Assembly: GCF_018070045.1 (NCBI RefSeq)
Contig: NZ_JAGPYK010000003.1
Location: forward strand, 62,001 to 126,000
DNA: 64,000 nt
Source of the DNA: Micromonospora sp. U21
GTDB lineage: Bacteria; Actinomycetota; Actinomycetes; Mycobacteriales; Micromonosporaceae
Direction: 5' to 3'
The notes below the pieces were generated by a model. The model searched no databases and was not told the origin of the DNA. It saw only the letters and a program-made list of their open reading frames with translations. Below are positions 39,806-47,869 of the stretch, in pieces (within the stretch, counting starts at the first letter, position 1; each line of letters starts with the position of its first letter). The position numbers and the translations under genes were made by a program.

Positions 39806-41425
39806 GTGTCGCATCCAGAGCAGCACCGCGGACGATGGCGTCCGCGACTCGACCGGCCGGCGCTCGTCGCGCTGCTGTTCGGGCTGGCCGGCGTCGGATA
39901 TCGGCTGGTCCTGACGCTGTACACCGTGCCGGTGTCGAACAGCGACGAGGCCACGTTCGGCCTCGCCGCGCTGCACATCGGGCAGGGCCGGGAACGACCA
40001 GTCTTCCTCTACGGCCAGCACTACATGGGAATGCTGGAGTCGTACCTGGCCGCGCCGCTGGTCGCGGTGACCGGGCCGAGCTGGCCGGTGCTGCGGCTGC
40101 CGATGCTCGCGCTGTACGCGGTCTTCCTCTACCTGATCCACCGGCTGACCCGTCGGCTCTGCGCGCCCTGGTTCGCCGCCTTCGTCGTCGGCCTGCTGGC
40201 ACTCGGACCGGAACGGGTGGTGCGTGACCAGCTGACCGTCGTCGGCGGGCGGCCCGAGGTGAAGCCGGCGGTGCTGCTGATGCTGCTGATCATGGTGGGG
40301 CTGGCGGCGGGCACCGTGCACCGCCGGCGGCTCGCCGTCGCCCTGTTCGGCCTGCTCGTCGGGCTGGCCGCCTGGTCAGACTGGCTGATCCTGCCGTACC
40401 TGGCGGTGGCTGGGCTGGCCCTGGTGTGGGCGGTACGGCGAGAGCTCCTCGGCTGGTCCGGCCTCCTGCTGGTGGCGGGCCTCGTGGTCGGGGTGGCGCC
40501 GATGATCTACGACAATCTACGGGCGCCGCCAGGTGCGGACTCACTGTCGGTGTTCCGCGCGGTCAGCACCCAGGAGGGCCCGTTGCCGCCGTGGTCCGAG
40601 CGGATCCGGGGTGGTCTGCTGGAGGGGGTGCCGCTGGCGCACGGGCTCTGCCCGGTGGACGGCTGCGGTCGCTGGCAGCAGTGGTTCGGGCTGCTCTACC
40701 CGGTGCTGCTGGTGGTCGCCGCGGTGCTGGCGGTGGTCGCGTACCGCCGGGCCGCCGGGGCGTCACGCGGTGAGCGGGCACGGCCGCTGGTGCAGCTCGC
40801 GCTGATCACCGGCGCCGCGTTGACCCTGCTGTCGTACGTACGCACCCCGCTCGCCGCGACCAGCCCGCTGGACAACGCCCGCTACCTGTCGGTGCTGCAA
40901 CTGTCGCTGCCGGCGGTGCTCTGGCCGCTCTGGATCGCCGCCGTCGCCTGCTGGCGGGGCACGGTCGGCGCGCTCGGCCGGCTCACCGGCGCGCTGGCCA
41001 CCGCCGCGCTGGCCGCGCTGACCGCGACCACGCTGGTGATCACCGTGCTCTTCGCGACCAGCGGCGTCGGGGCGTCGCGGACCGAGGAGCGCCAGGCCCG
41101 GGAGCTGGCCGGCGCGCTGCGCGCCAACGGCCCCCACGAGGTGTACGGGGACTACTGGACCTGCAACCGGCTGATCTTCAACACCGACGAGGCGGTGGTC
41201 TGCGGTGTGCTCGACGGTGACCTGTCCCCCGGGCAGAACCGCTACCCGCCGTACTGGCGACAGGTCGGCCGGGCCGAGCGACCGGGCTACGTGGTGGAGG
41301 TCGACTCGCCGATGGACCGGCGGCTGCGCCGGCTGCTCGCGGACCGGCCCGACGCCGCACCGGTCCGCGAGGTAGGCGGCTATCGCGTGTACCACCCCGA
41401 CACCCCGGTCCGGCCCTGGCGGTAG
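39806..41425 (+). CDS. GT-C-like polytopic membrane glycosyltransferase candidate
   Basis: A 539-residue membrane protein with about ten hydrophobic helices and a soluble C-terminal domain of roughly 120 residues (from about RTEERQARELAG). The first extracytoplasmic loop carries VSNSDEATFGLAALHIGQG, an acidic motif of the kind that binds lipid-linked sugar donors in PMT/ArnT-like GT-C enzymes, followed by FLYGQHYMGMLESYLAAPL. The GT-C assignment rests on this topology and motif only. GTG 39806 is preceded by GGGGG 7 nt upstream. Substrate unknown; a surface glycan or protein glycosylation role is inferred. Confidence 0.7.
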   Translation: MSHPEQHRGRWRPRLDRPALVALLFGLAGVGYRLVLTLYTVPVSNSDEATFGLAALHIGQGRERPVFLYGQHYMGMLESYLAAPLVAVTGPSWPVLRLPMLALYAVFLYLIHRLTRRLCAPWFAAFVVGLLALGPERVVRDQLTVVGGRPEVKPAVLLMLLIMVGLAAGTVHRRRLAVALFGLLVGLAAWSDWLILPYLAVAGLALVWAVRRELLGWSGLLLVAGLVVGVAPMIYDNLRAPPGADSLSVFRAVSTQEGPLPPWSERIRGGLLEGVPLAHGLCPVDGCGRWQQWFGLLYPVLLVVAAVLAVVAYRRAAGASRGERARPLVQLALITGAALTLLSYVRTPLAATSPLDNARYLSVLQLSLPAVLWPLWIAAVACWRGTVGALGRLTGALATAALAALTATTLVITVLFATSGVGASRTEERQARELAGALRANGPHEVYGDYWTCNRLIFNTDEAVVCGVLDGDLSPGQNRYPPYWRQVGRAERPGYVVEVDSPMDRRLRRLLADRPDAAPVREVGGYRVYHPDTPVRPWR

Positions 41426-41478
41426 CGGCGGGTCGTACGCTGGCCGGGCCGCCGCCGTCCGCCCGTCGAGGAGATCCA

Positions 41479-42276
41479 ATGCTCATCCTGCTGCCGCCCT
41501 CGGAGGGGAAGGCCGACGCCGGCACCGGTCGACGATGGTCCCCGGACCGGCTCGCGCTGCCCGAGCTGAACCCCGCCCGGGAGCAGGTGCTCGACGCGCT
41601 CGTGGCGCTGAGCGCCGGGCCGGACGAGGCGGCGGCGCGGGTCGCGCTCGGGCTCAGCGAGGGCCAGCGCGGCGAGCTGCGCCGCAACGCCCGGCTGCGG
41701 GTGGCCGCCACCGCGCCGGCCGCGCAGGTCTACACCGGGGTGCTCTACGAGGCGCTGGACCTGGCCTCGTTGCCGGCGGCGGCGCAGCGGACGGCCCGCC
41801 GGTCGATCCTGATCAGCTCCGGTCTGTGGGGCGCGGTGCGGCTCGCCGACCGGATCCCGCCGTACCGCTGCCCGATCGGCGCCCGGCTGCCCGGTGTGGG
41901 GGCGCTCTCGGCGTACTGGCGGCCGGTGCTGGCGCCGGTGCTGTCCGCTGCGGCCGGCTCCGGGCCGGTGCTCGACCTGCGCTCCGGCGCGTACGCGGCC
42001 ACCTGGACGCCGCGCGGCGAGCTGGCCGAGCGGACGGTGACGCTACGGGTGCTGCACGAGCGGGAGGTGGACGGAGTGCCGGTCCGCTCGGTGGTGAGCC
42101 ACTTCAACAAGGCGACCAAGGGGCGGTTGGTCCGTGACCTGCTGGTCGCCGGGGCCCGGCCGCGTACCGCCGCGGAGCTGATCGGCGCGCTGCGCGAACT
42201 CAAGCACACCGTCGTGGAGCAGGCGGCCGGCCCCGGTCGGCCGCGGCAGGTGGATCTGGTGGCCACGGACCTCTAG
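41479..42276 (+). CDS. yaaA: YaaA family (UPF0246/DUF328) protein
   Basis: A 265-residue YaaA-type protein. In E. coli YaaA limits damage from hydrogen peroxide by lowering free iron, and the fold binds DNA. It opens with the diagnostic LILLPPSEGK and contains VYTGVLYEALDL, ILISSGLWGAVRLADRIPPYR and SHFNKATKGRLVR. AGGAG sits 6 nt before ATG. It stands alone between the GT-C-like gene and the hypothetical at 42384. Confidence 0.9.
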   Translation: MLILLPPSEGKADAGTGRRWSPDRLALPELNPAREQVLDALVALSAGPDEAAARVALGLSEGQRGELRRNARLRVAATAPAAQVYTGVLYEALDLASLPAAAQRTARRSILISSGLWGAVRLADRIPPYRCPIGARLPGVGALSAYWRPVLAPVLSAAAGSGPVLDLRSGAYAATWTPRGELAERTVTLRVLHEREVDGVPVRSVVSHFNKATKGRLVRDLLVAGARPRTAAELIGALRELKHTVVEQAAGPGRPRQVDLVATDL

Positions 42277-42383
42277 AGGCGTGCAGCCGCAAGATTTCCT
42301 CAAGGCTGGGCGGCACCGGTTCCGCAACGGCGGCGCAGGGGCCACGGTAGGGGAACCCAGACTCCGACAAGGGAGCACCCCCG

Positions 42384-43100
42384 TTGGCCCGTGAACCCGC
42401 CCTGCTCGACCGGCTCCCCTCCCCGGCGACGCCACCTCCGCTGGACTGGCTGACCCTGGGTGACGCGTTCGAGGCCGCCTGCCTGCTGCGCTGTACGCCA
42501 CGGCCGACCGGCGCACGACCGACGGCGGCGCCTTCGTCGCACTCGCCGGGGGTGGAGTTCAACCGGGAGGACGCCGCCCAGCGGATGCGGCAGTTGCTCG
42601 CCCGGCTGGACATCCCGGTGACCCACGAGGTGGCCGTCGGCGGCCTGCGCCGCCGCTACGAACTGCACCGGCTCTGGGTCCCCGGGGAGCACCGTGTGGC
42701 GTACGCCCGGATGCTGGACGCCGGTTGGTGGCAGGGACGCCGGGAGCTGCTCGGCGGTCCGCTGCCCGGCGCCTCGCCGGCCCGTCGGCGGTGGGTGTCC
42801 CGGCTCGCCGCGGCGGCGTGGCGTTCGGCGCTGCTGGCCGGCGGGCGGCACGTCCGCCGGCACATCCTCGGGGTACGGCTCACCGACCGGGAACTGGCCG
42901 CGGTGCTGATCCGTGGCGCGGCCGTGCTCGACGTGCCGGCCCTGCTCCGTCCCGGCACCGGCTGTTTCCTGGTCAGCGTCGCCGACGGACCGGACCGGGA
43001 GCGGATCCTGCGCAGCGCGGCGATGGAGCCGGCCCGCACCACCGCGATGGAGCCGGCCCGCAGCGCGGCAACGCAGCCGGAGCGTCGCCCCGCCTGCTGA
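42384..43100 (+). CDS. Hypothetical protein
   Basis: A 238-residue protein that I do not recognise. It is Arg/Ala-rich with a central region of probable alpha/beta character (TDRELAAVLIRGAAVLDVPALLRPG). The C-terminus contains a degenerate triplet of AMEPARTT / AMEPARSA / TQPERRP units. There is no signal peptide or transmembrane segment. The TTG start at 42384 is supported by AGGGAG about 8 nt upstream. It lies close to yaaA without an obvious shared function. Confidence 0.6.
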   Translation: MAREPALLDRLPSPATPPPLDWLTLGDAFEAACLLRCTPRPTGARPTAAPSSHSPGVEFNREDAAQRMRQLLARLDIPVTHEVAVGGLRRRYELHRLWVPGEHRVAYARMLDAGWWQGRRELLGGPLPGASPARRRWVSRLAAAAWRSALLAGGRHVRRHILGVRLTDRELAAVLIRGAAVLDVPALLRPGTGCFLVSVADGPDRERILRSAAMEPARTTAMEPARSAATQPERRPAC

Positions 43101-43180
43101 CCCGGACCCGGGCGGCAGCCGCGGCCGGGACCGGCCGGACGGGCTTGCGCCCACCGGTCCGACGGCGCACAGTGCACCGC

Positions 43181-44146
43181 GTGAGTCGTACCTCGCCCAG
43201 CCGGCCCGGTCACCGCCGTCCGAGGACGGCGGCGCTGCTGACGCTGCTGCTGGCCGCGACCCTGACCGGGGCCGCCAGCTGCCGGGACGCCCCGGCCGAG
43301 CCGCTGCCGATCCGGATCGCCACGGGCAGCCCCACCGCCGTCTACTACGCCTTCGGGCAGTCCCTGGCGGCCATCCTCAACCGGGAGCTGCCCGGCGTGC
43401 GGGCCAGCGTGGTCGTCACCGCAGCCTCGGCGGAGAACGTCCGGCTGGTCGGCTCGGGCGCGGCCGAGCTGGGCTTCACCCAGGCCGATGTGCTGCCCAC
43501 CACCACGACGGAGAGCCCGACGGTCGGCGCCGTCGCCCGGGTGTACGACGACCAGCTGCACCTGGTCACCACCGGCGGCGGGCCGGTCCGTACGGTGGCC
43601 GACCTGCGCGGCCGGCGGGTCTCCGTCGGCGCGCCCGGGTCGGGCACCGAGATCACCGCGATCCGGCTGCTGGAGGTGGCCGGGCTCGGCGGTGACGGGG
43701 TGCGCCAGGAGCGGCTCGGGTTGGACGACTCGGTGACCGCGCTCCGCGCCGGGCGGATCGACGCCTTCTTCTTCTCCGGCGGGCTGCCGGTGCGGGGCAT
43801 CAAGGAGCTGGCCGGGCGCAGCGCCACCCGGGTCGTGGACCTCGGCGAGTGGACGGACCCGCTGCGCGCCCGCTACGGCCAGGTATACGTCTCCCGGGAC
43901 ATCCCCCGCTCCGTGTACGGCGTGGACCCGGTGACCACGGTGGCAAACCCGAACTACCTGATCGTCCAGGCCGACCTTCCGGAACGGCTGGTGCGGGAGG
44001 TGACCCGGCTGCTGATGGAGCGCCGGGCCGAGCTGGGCGCCGCGCACCCGGCGGCGGGCCGGATGAGCCCACGCTCGGCGATCACCACCGCACCGCTGTC
44101 GCTGCACCCGGGGGCCGCCGCCTGGTACCGCGCGGCCAAGCCATGA
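43181..44146 (+). CDS. TAXI-type TRAP transporter solute-binding lipoprotein
   Basis: A 321-residue extracytoplasmic binding protein. The N-terminal Arg-rich leader and hydrophobic core end in TGAASC, a plausible lipobox. The mature part begins PIRIATGSPTAVYYAFGQSLA, the TAXI-family opening, with VVVTAASAENVRLVGSGAAELGFTQADV and VSVGAPGSGTEITAIRLLE. TAXI proteins bind small carboxylates or amino acids for TRAP transporters, but no DctM/DctQ-like permease is in this window. GTG 43181 and 43172 are both possible; the ribosome site is weak. It converges on a two-component system 11 nt away, suggesting a sensing role. Confidence 0.85.
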   Translation: MSRTSPSRPGHRRPRTAALLTLLLAATLTGAASCRDAPAEPLPIRIATGSPTAVYYAFGQSLAAILNRELPGVRASVVVTAASAENVRLVGSGAAELGFTQADVLPTTTTESPTVGAVARVYDDQLHLVTTGGGPVRTVADLRGRRVSVGAPGSGTEITAIRLLEVAGLGGDGVRQERLGLDDSVTALRAGRIDAFFFSGGLPVRGIKELAGRSATRVVDLGEWTDPLRARYGQVYVSRDIPRSVYGVDPVTTVANPNYLIVQADLPERLVREVTRLLMERRAELGAAHPAAGRMSPRSAITTAPLSLHPGAAAWYRAAKP

Positions 44147-44157
44147 CGCCCGGCCCG

Positions 44158-45594
44158 CTACCGGGCGAGGGTGGAGCGTAGGTCGACGGGCGGTTCGTCG
44201 TCCGCCGGCTCCGCTGCGGGGCCGGACTCGGGCGCCGGGAACCACAGGCCGGCGACCAGTCCACGCGGCTTTCCGGCGCGCATGGTGAGCCGCCCGTCGG
44301 AGGCGTCCACCAGCACCGCCGCGATGGTCAGGCCGAGCCCGGCGCCGTCCACGTTCTGCACGTCCGGTGCCCGCCAGAACCGTTCGGTGGCCTGGCCGAG
44401 CTGGCTCTCGGTCATGCCCGGACCGCTGTCACGCACCTCCAGGGCCACCCCGTCGTCGCGGCTGGTCACCGTCACCGTCACCGCCCCGCCGGCGCCGCTG
44501 AACTTCACCGCGTTGTCGATCAACGCGTCCAGCGCCTGGTCGACGGCGGTCGGGACGGTCCGGGCGTACGCCGGGGCGTCGGTCGTGACGAGCCGCAGCG
44601 CGACCGACCGGTGCCGGGCCAGCGGCGCCCACGCGGCCACCCGGGACGCGGCCACCGCGGCGGCGTCCACGGTGACCCGCTCGTTCTCCTCGCGTTCGGC
44701 CCGGGCCAGGGTCAGCAGCGCGTCGAGCACCAGGGCCAGCCGGTCGGTCTCCTCCAGCGCCAGCCGATGCTCGGAGCGCCCGTCCGGGTCGGTGAGGCTG
44801 GGACCCAACTCCTCCACCCGCAGCCGCAGCGCCGTGAGCGGATTGCGCAGCTGGTGGCTGGCGTGCGCGACGAACGCCCGCTGCCGGTCCATCACGTCGG
44901 AGACCACGTCGGCCATGTGGTTGAAGCTCGCCGCGAGCCGGCGCAGCTCCGGCGGGCCGAGCCGGTGCAGCACCCGGGCGCTCCGGTCGCCCTCGGCGAT
45001 CTCGTGGGTGACCGCGTCCAGCTCGGTGACCGGGCGCAGCACCCAGCCGGCCAGCCCGAACGCGGTGAGCACGCAGGCCAGCACGGCGAGCAGGCCGGCC
45101 AGGGCGAGCAGCAGCCACCAGGCGGTGACGGCCCGGCTGATCGGGCCGGCCGGGGTCACGATGACCACCGCACCGAGGACCTCGCCGCCGTCGTTGATCG
45201 GCACCGCCACCACCACCGCACCGGCCGTCCACGGCAGGACCGACTCAGGGGCGCTGGTCTGCTGCCCGGACAGCGCGATGTCCAGAGCCGTGGTGGTCCC
45301 CGCGGCCGGCCGCCAGCTCGCCGAGGCGACGACCGTGCCCCGTTCCCGGTCGACGACCGCCGCGCCGATCGCGTACAGCTCGTCGTAGCTGCGCAGCTCC
45401 GCCTCCAGCGGGCCCGGCCCGCCACCGCGCAGCGCCGGCCCGGCCAGCGAGGCGAACCGGGTGGCGTCGGCGAGCCGGTCGGCGCGGACCCGTTCGGTCT
45501 CGCGGCTGGCCAGGGTGGCGGCCAGCGGGGTCTCCAACGCGATGAGGACGAGCACCATCAGCAGCAGATAGCTGATCACCAGTCGACGGCGCAC
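44158..45594 (-). CDS. Sensor histidine kinase, TctE/EnvZ-like
   Basis: A 478-residue membrane kinase. TM1 spans about residues 6-28. An extracytoplasmic sensor follows at 29-156, TM2 at about 157-185, then HAMP (WVLRPVTELDAVTHEIAEGD). The phosphoacceptor is His247 (HASHQLRNPLTAL). The ATPase domain has the N box in ALIDNAVKFSG, the G1 box DSGPGM and the G2 region GAGLGL. GTG start at 45594, 9 nt behind the response regulator stop. The sensor domain could contact the TAXI lipoprotein encoded opposite, as in binding-protein-assisted sensing; this is inference. Confidence 0.92.
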   Translation of the reverse strand: MRRRLVISYLLLMVLVLIALETPLAATLASRETERVRADRLADATRFASLAGPALRGGGPGPLEAELRSYDELYAIGAAVVDRERGTVVASASWRPAAGTTTALDIALSGQQTSAPESVLPWTAGAVVVAVPINDGGEVLGAVVIVTPAGPISRAVTAWWLLLALAGLLAVLACVLTAFGLAGWVLRPVTELDAVTHEIAEGDRSARVLHRLGPPELRRLAASFNHMADVVSDVMDRQRAFVAHASHQLRNPLTALRLRVEELGPSLTDPDGRSEHRLALEETDRLALVLDALLTLARAEREENERVTVDAAAVAASRVAAWAPLARHRSVALRLVTTDAPAYARTVPTAVDQALDALIDNAVKFSGAGGAVTVTVTSRDDGVALEVRDSGPGMTESQLGQATERFWRAPDVQNVDGAGLGLTIAAVLVDASDGRLTMRAGKPRGLVAGLWFPAPESGPAAEPADDEPPVDLRSTLAR

Positions 45595-45603
45595 GGCAAC
45601 CCC

Positions 45604-46260
45604 TCAGGCATCGCGCAACCGGTAACCGACCCCACGTACGGTCTCGACCAGGCGGGCGTCGCCCAGCTTGCCGCGCAGCGACCCGACGTGCACCTCGACG
45701 GTGTGCCGGTCGGTCCAGGTGGTGCCCCAGGCGTCGAGCAGGATGCGGTCGCGGGGCACCGCCACCCCGGGCTGACGGGCCAGCGAGAGCAGCACGTCGA
45801 ACTCCTTGCGGGTCAGCGTGACCGCCCGGCCGTCCACGGTCACCGTCCGGGCGGCGACGTCGATGCGCACCGCACCGGCCTCGATCAGGTGCCGCTCCGG
45901 TGCGGCGTTCGCGGCCCGGCGCAGCACCGCCTCGATGCGGGCCTGCAGCTCCACCATCGAGAACGGCTTGACGACGTAGTCGTCCGCGCCGAGGCGCAGA
46001 CCGAGCACCCGGTCGCGTTCCTCCCCCCGGGCGGTCACCGCGATGATGCCGAGCTGGCTGCTGCGCCGGCGCAGCTCCCGGCAGAGGTCGGTGCCGTCCC
46101 CGTCGGGCAGGGTCAGGTCGAGCAGCACCAGGTCGCACGGGGCGGCGGCGAGCGCGGCGGCGACGGTGGCGGCGTGCTCGACCTGGTACCCGCGGCGGGT
46201 GAGGGCGGAGGAGAGCGCGGCGGCCACCCGGCGGTCGTCCTCCACCAGCAGGATCCGCAC
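45604..46260 (-). CDS. OmpR-family response regulator
   Basis: A 218-residue two-domain regulator. The receiver has the acidic pair EDD at residues 7-9, phosphoacceptor Asp48 (LVLLDLTLPDGDG) and the conserved Lys in VVKPFSM. The C-terminal winged helix shows LTRKEFDVLLSLARQPG and HTVEVHVGSLRGKL. The ATG is the first codon of the fold. It is transcribed ahead of the histidine kinase with a 9-nt gap. Confidence 0.94.
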   Translation of the reverse strand: MRILLVEDDRRVAAALSSALTRRGYQVEHAATVAAALAAAPCDLVLLDLTLPDGDGTDLCRELRRRSSQLGIIAVTARGEERDRVLGLRLGADDYVVKPFSMVELQARIEAVLRRAANAAPERHLIEAGAVRIDVAARTVTVDGRAVTLTRKEFDVLLSLARQPGVAVPRDRILLDAWGTTWTDRHTVEVHVGSLRGKLGDARLVETVRGVGYRLRDA

Positions 46261-46345
46261 CCGTGCCCCCGTCCATCGCAGTACCGTCCTGCGAATGGTG
46301 GCAGAAGGGTGCCGCGAGCGGGAGGGCCGCCTCCCCGGGACGGCC

Positions 46346-46657
46346 CTAGAGGCCGAAGACGTCGTCGTCGACGCCGTCCCGGACGCCGTCGACGAAGCCT
46401 CGGAAACCCGGGTCGTCGTGGCGGGCCGGCACGCTGGTGACGTTGACCCCGGTGACCTGGGTCACCGCGTCGACCAGGGGCGGGTAGTCGATCTCGGCGT
46501 CGGTGAAGGCGTCGTCGTCCGCCTCGGCCAGGTTGATCACGTGCTGTACGTCATCGGACGGGGTGTCCGGATCCTCCGCCCACTCGCCACCGGCTCGGTA
46601 GCACTCGTCGTACAGCGCGCGCTGGGTTTCGGTCCAGTTGTCGTCGTAGCTCTCCAT
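46346..46657 (-). CDS. Small acidic protein of unknown function
   Basis: A 103-residue, strongly acidic cytosolic protein that I do not recognise (NWTETQRALYDECYRAGGEW at the N-terminus, DDDVFGL at the C-terminus). ATG 46657 has gggaggg 5-6 nt upstream, which decides it over GTG 46663. The high Asp content resembles small actinomycete proteins of unknown role. Confidence 0.6.
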   Translation of the reverse strand: MESYDDNWTETQRALYDECYRAGGEWAEDPDTPSDDVQHVINLAEADDDAFTDAEIDYPPLVDAVTQVTGVNVTSVPARHDDPGFRGFVDGVRDGVDDDVFGL

Positions 46658-46746
46658 CGTCACCCTCCCGCGGCCTGCTCCACCTGAGCATGCCGGGCCG
46701 CGACCGGCGTCGGCGGCGGTACGGCCGAAACGCCTGCCGGCCCGCG

Positions 46747-46752
46747 TAGGCT
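46747..46752 (+). promoter_or_regulatory. -10-like hexamer for leaderless DUF952 mRNA
   Basis: TAGGCT is followed by 6 nt and then ATG 46759, with no ribosome site between them, the arrangement expected for a leaderless transcript. Confidence 0.45.
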
Positions 46753-46758
46753 GCCACG

Positions 46759-47097
46759 ATGATCTACAAGTTGCTGCCGACGGTGGAGTGGGACGACGCC
46801 CGGGCGGTCGGCCACCTGGTCGGCTCGGCGGTGGACCGGCAGGACGGCTTCATCCACCTCTCCGCCGCCGACCAGGTGGTGGAGACGGCCCGGCGACACT
46901 TCACCGGCGCCACCGGGCTCACCCTGCTGACCGTGGACCCGGAACGGCTGGGCGATGCGCTGCGCTGGGAGCCCTCGCGCGGCAACCAGCTCTTTCCCCA
47001 CCTGTACGGCCCGCTGCCGGTGACGGCGGTGGTGTCGACGCAGACGCTACCGGCTGATCAGCCGGCCGCCGACGCGGTGGCGACGCTGCTGGCCTGA
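46759..47097 (+). CDS. DUF952 family protein
   Basis: A 112-residue DUF952 protein. Diagnostic features are the opening IYKLLPTVEW, DGFIHLSAADQVVETARRHF, and RGNQLFPHLYGPLPVTAVV near the end. The family has a glutathione-S-transferase-unrelated small fold and no proven activity. Preceded by a -10-like box positioned for leaderless expression. Confidence 0.85.
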   Translation: MIYKLLPTVEWDDARAVGHLVGSAVDRQDGFIHLSAADQVVETARRHFTGATGLTLLTVDPERLGDALRWEPSRGNQLFPHLYGPLPVTAVVSTQTLPADQPAADAVATLLA

Positions 47098-47259
47098 GCG
47101 GTCGCTATGCTACGCCGAGTCCCGCGCGCCCCGGCCCCACGCTCCGTGCCCGGGCGGGCGTGGCAGCCCCGATCCGCGCGGCCGATGGCCGTCCCGGCGC
47201 ATGCCGACGCGGGTCACCGACGGCGCCCGGCGCGCCCTGCGACCCATGCGAGTTGAAGG

Positions 47260-47805
47260 ATGACTGACAGCAGTTCCCCGTCCCCCTCGGTCTTCGTCCA
47301 CCCCACCGCCGACGTGGAGGAGGGGGCCCGGGTCGGCGACGGCACGAAGGTCTGGCACCTGGCCCACATCCGGTCGTCGGCGGAGGTGGGCGCCGGCTGC
47401 GTCATCGGCCGCAACGTGTACGTCGACGCCGGCGTCACAGTCGGCGACCTGGTCAAGATTCAGAACAACGTCTCCGTCTACCAGGGGGTGACCCTGGAGG
47501 ACGAGGTCTTCGTCGGCCCGTGCGTCGTCTTCACCAACGACTTGCGGCCCCGCGCGCAGAATCCGGACTGGAAGATCACCCCGACCATGGTGCGCCGGGG
47601 CGCCTCGATCGGCGCGAACGCGACCCTGGTCTGCGGAATCGAGATCGGCGAGTACGCGATGATCGCGGCCGGCTCGGTGGTGACCAGAGACGTCGCGCCG
47701 TACCAGCTCGTCGCCGGCAACCCGGCCCGACCCAAGGGCTGGGTCGACGACCGCGGCGAGGTGGTCTCCCGGGACGTGGACAACCCGCCGCAGCAGCGGG
47801 GCTGA
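47260..47805 (+). CDS. WlbB/WbpD-like hexapeptide N-acetyltransferase
   Basis: A 181-residue left-handed beta-helix acetyltransferase. The sequence closely follows WlbB/WbpD, which acetylate the 3-amino group of UDP-GlcNAc(3NH2)A: FVHPTADVEEGARVGDGTKV, KIQNNVSVYQGVTLEDEVFV, VFTNDLRPRA and RRGASIGANATLVCGIEIGE. The matching oxidase and aminotransferase candidates lie at 52096-54158. UDP-GlcNAc 6-dehydrogenase (WbpA) is not in this window. The ATG follows gttgaagg with almost no spacer, so the exact start is slightly uncertain. Confidence 0.88.
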   Translation: MTDSSSPSPSVFVHPTADVEEGARVGDGTKVWHLAHIRSSAEVGAGCVIGRNVYVDAGVTVGDLVKIQNNVSVYQGVTLEDEVFVGPCVVFTNDLRPRAQNPDWKITPTMVRRGASIGANATLVCGIEIGEYAMIAAGSVVTRDVAPYQLVAGNPARPKGWVDDRGEVVSRDVDNPPQQRG

Positions 47806-47815
47806 GCCGACGACG

Positions 47816-47852
47816 AACGGCGGTGGACGGGAGGCATCCGTCCACCGCCGTT
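47816..47852. terminator. Bidirectional hairpin
   Basis: A perfect 15-bp stem, 47816-47830 with 47838-47852, with a 7-nt loop; the arm ends are aa and tt. It lies between the convergent acetyltransferase and TagF-like genes. Confidence 0.8.
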
Positions 47853-47869
47853 CCTGTCGGTCGGGTCGT

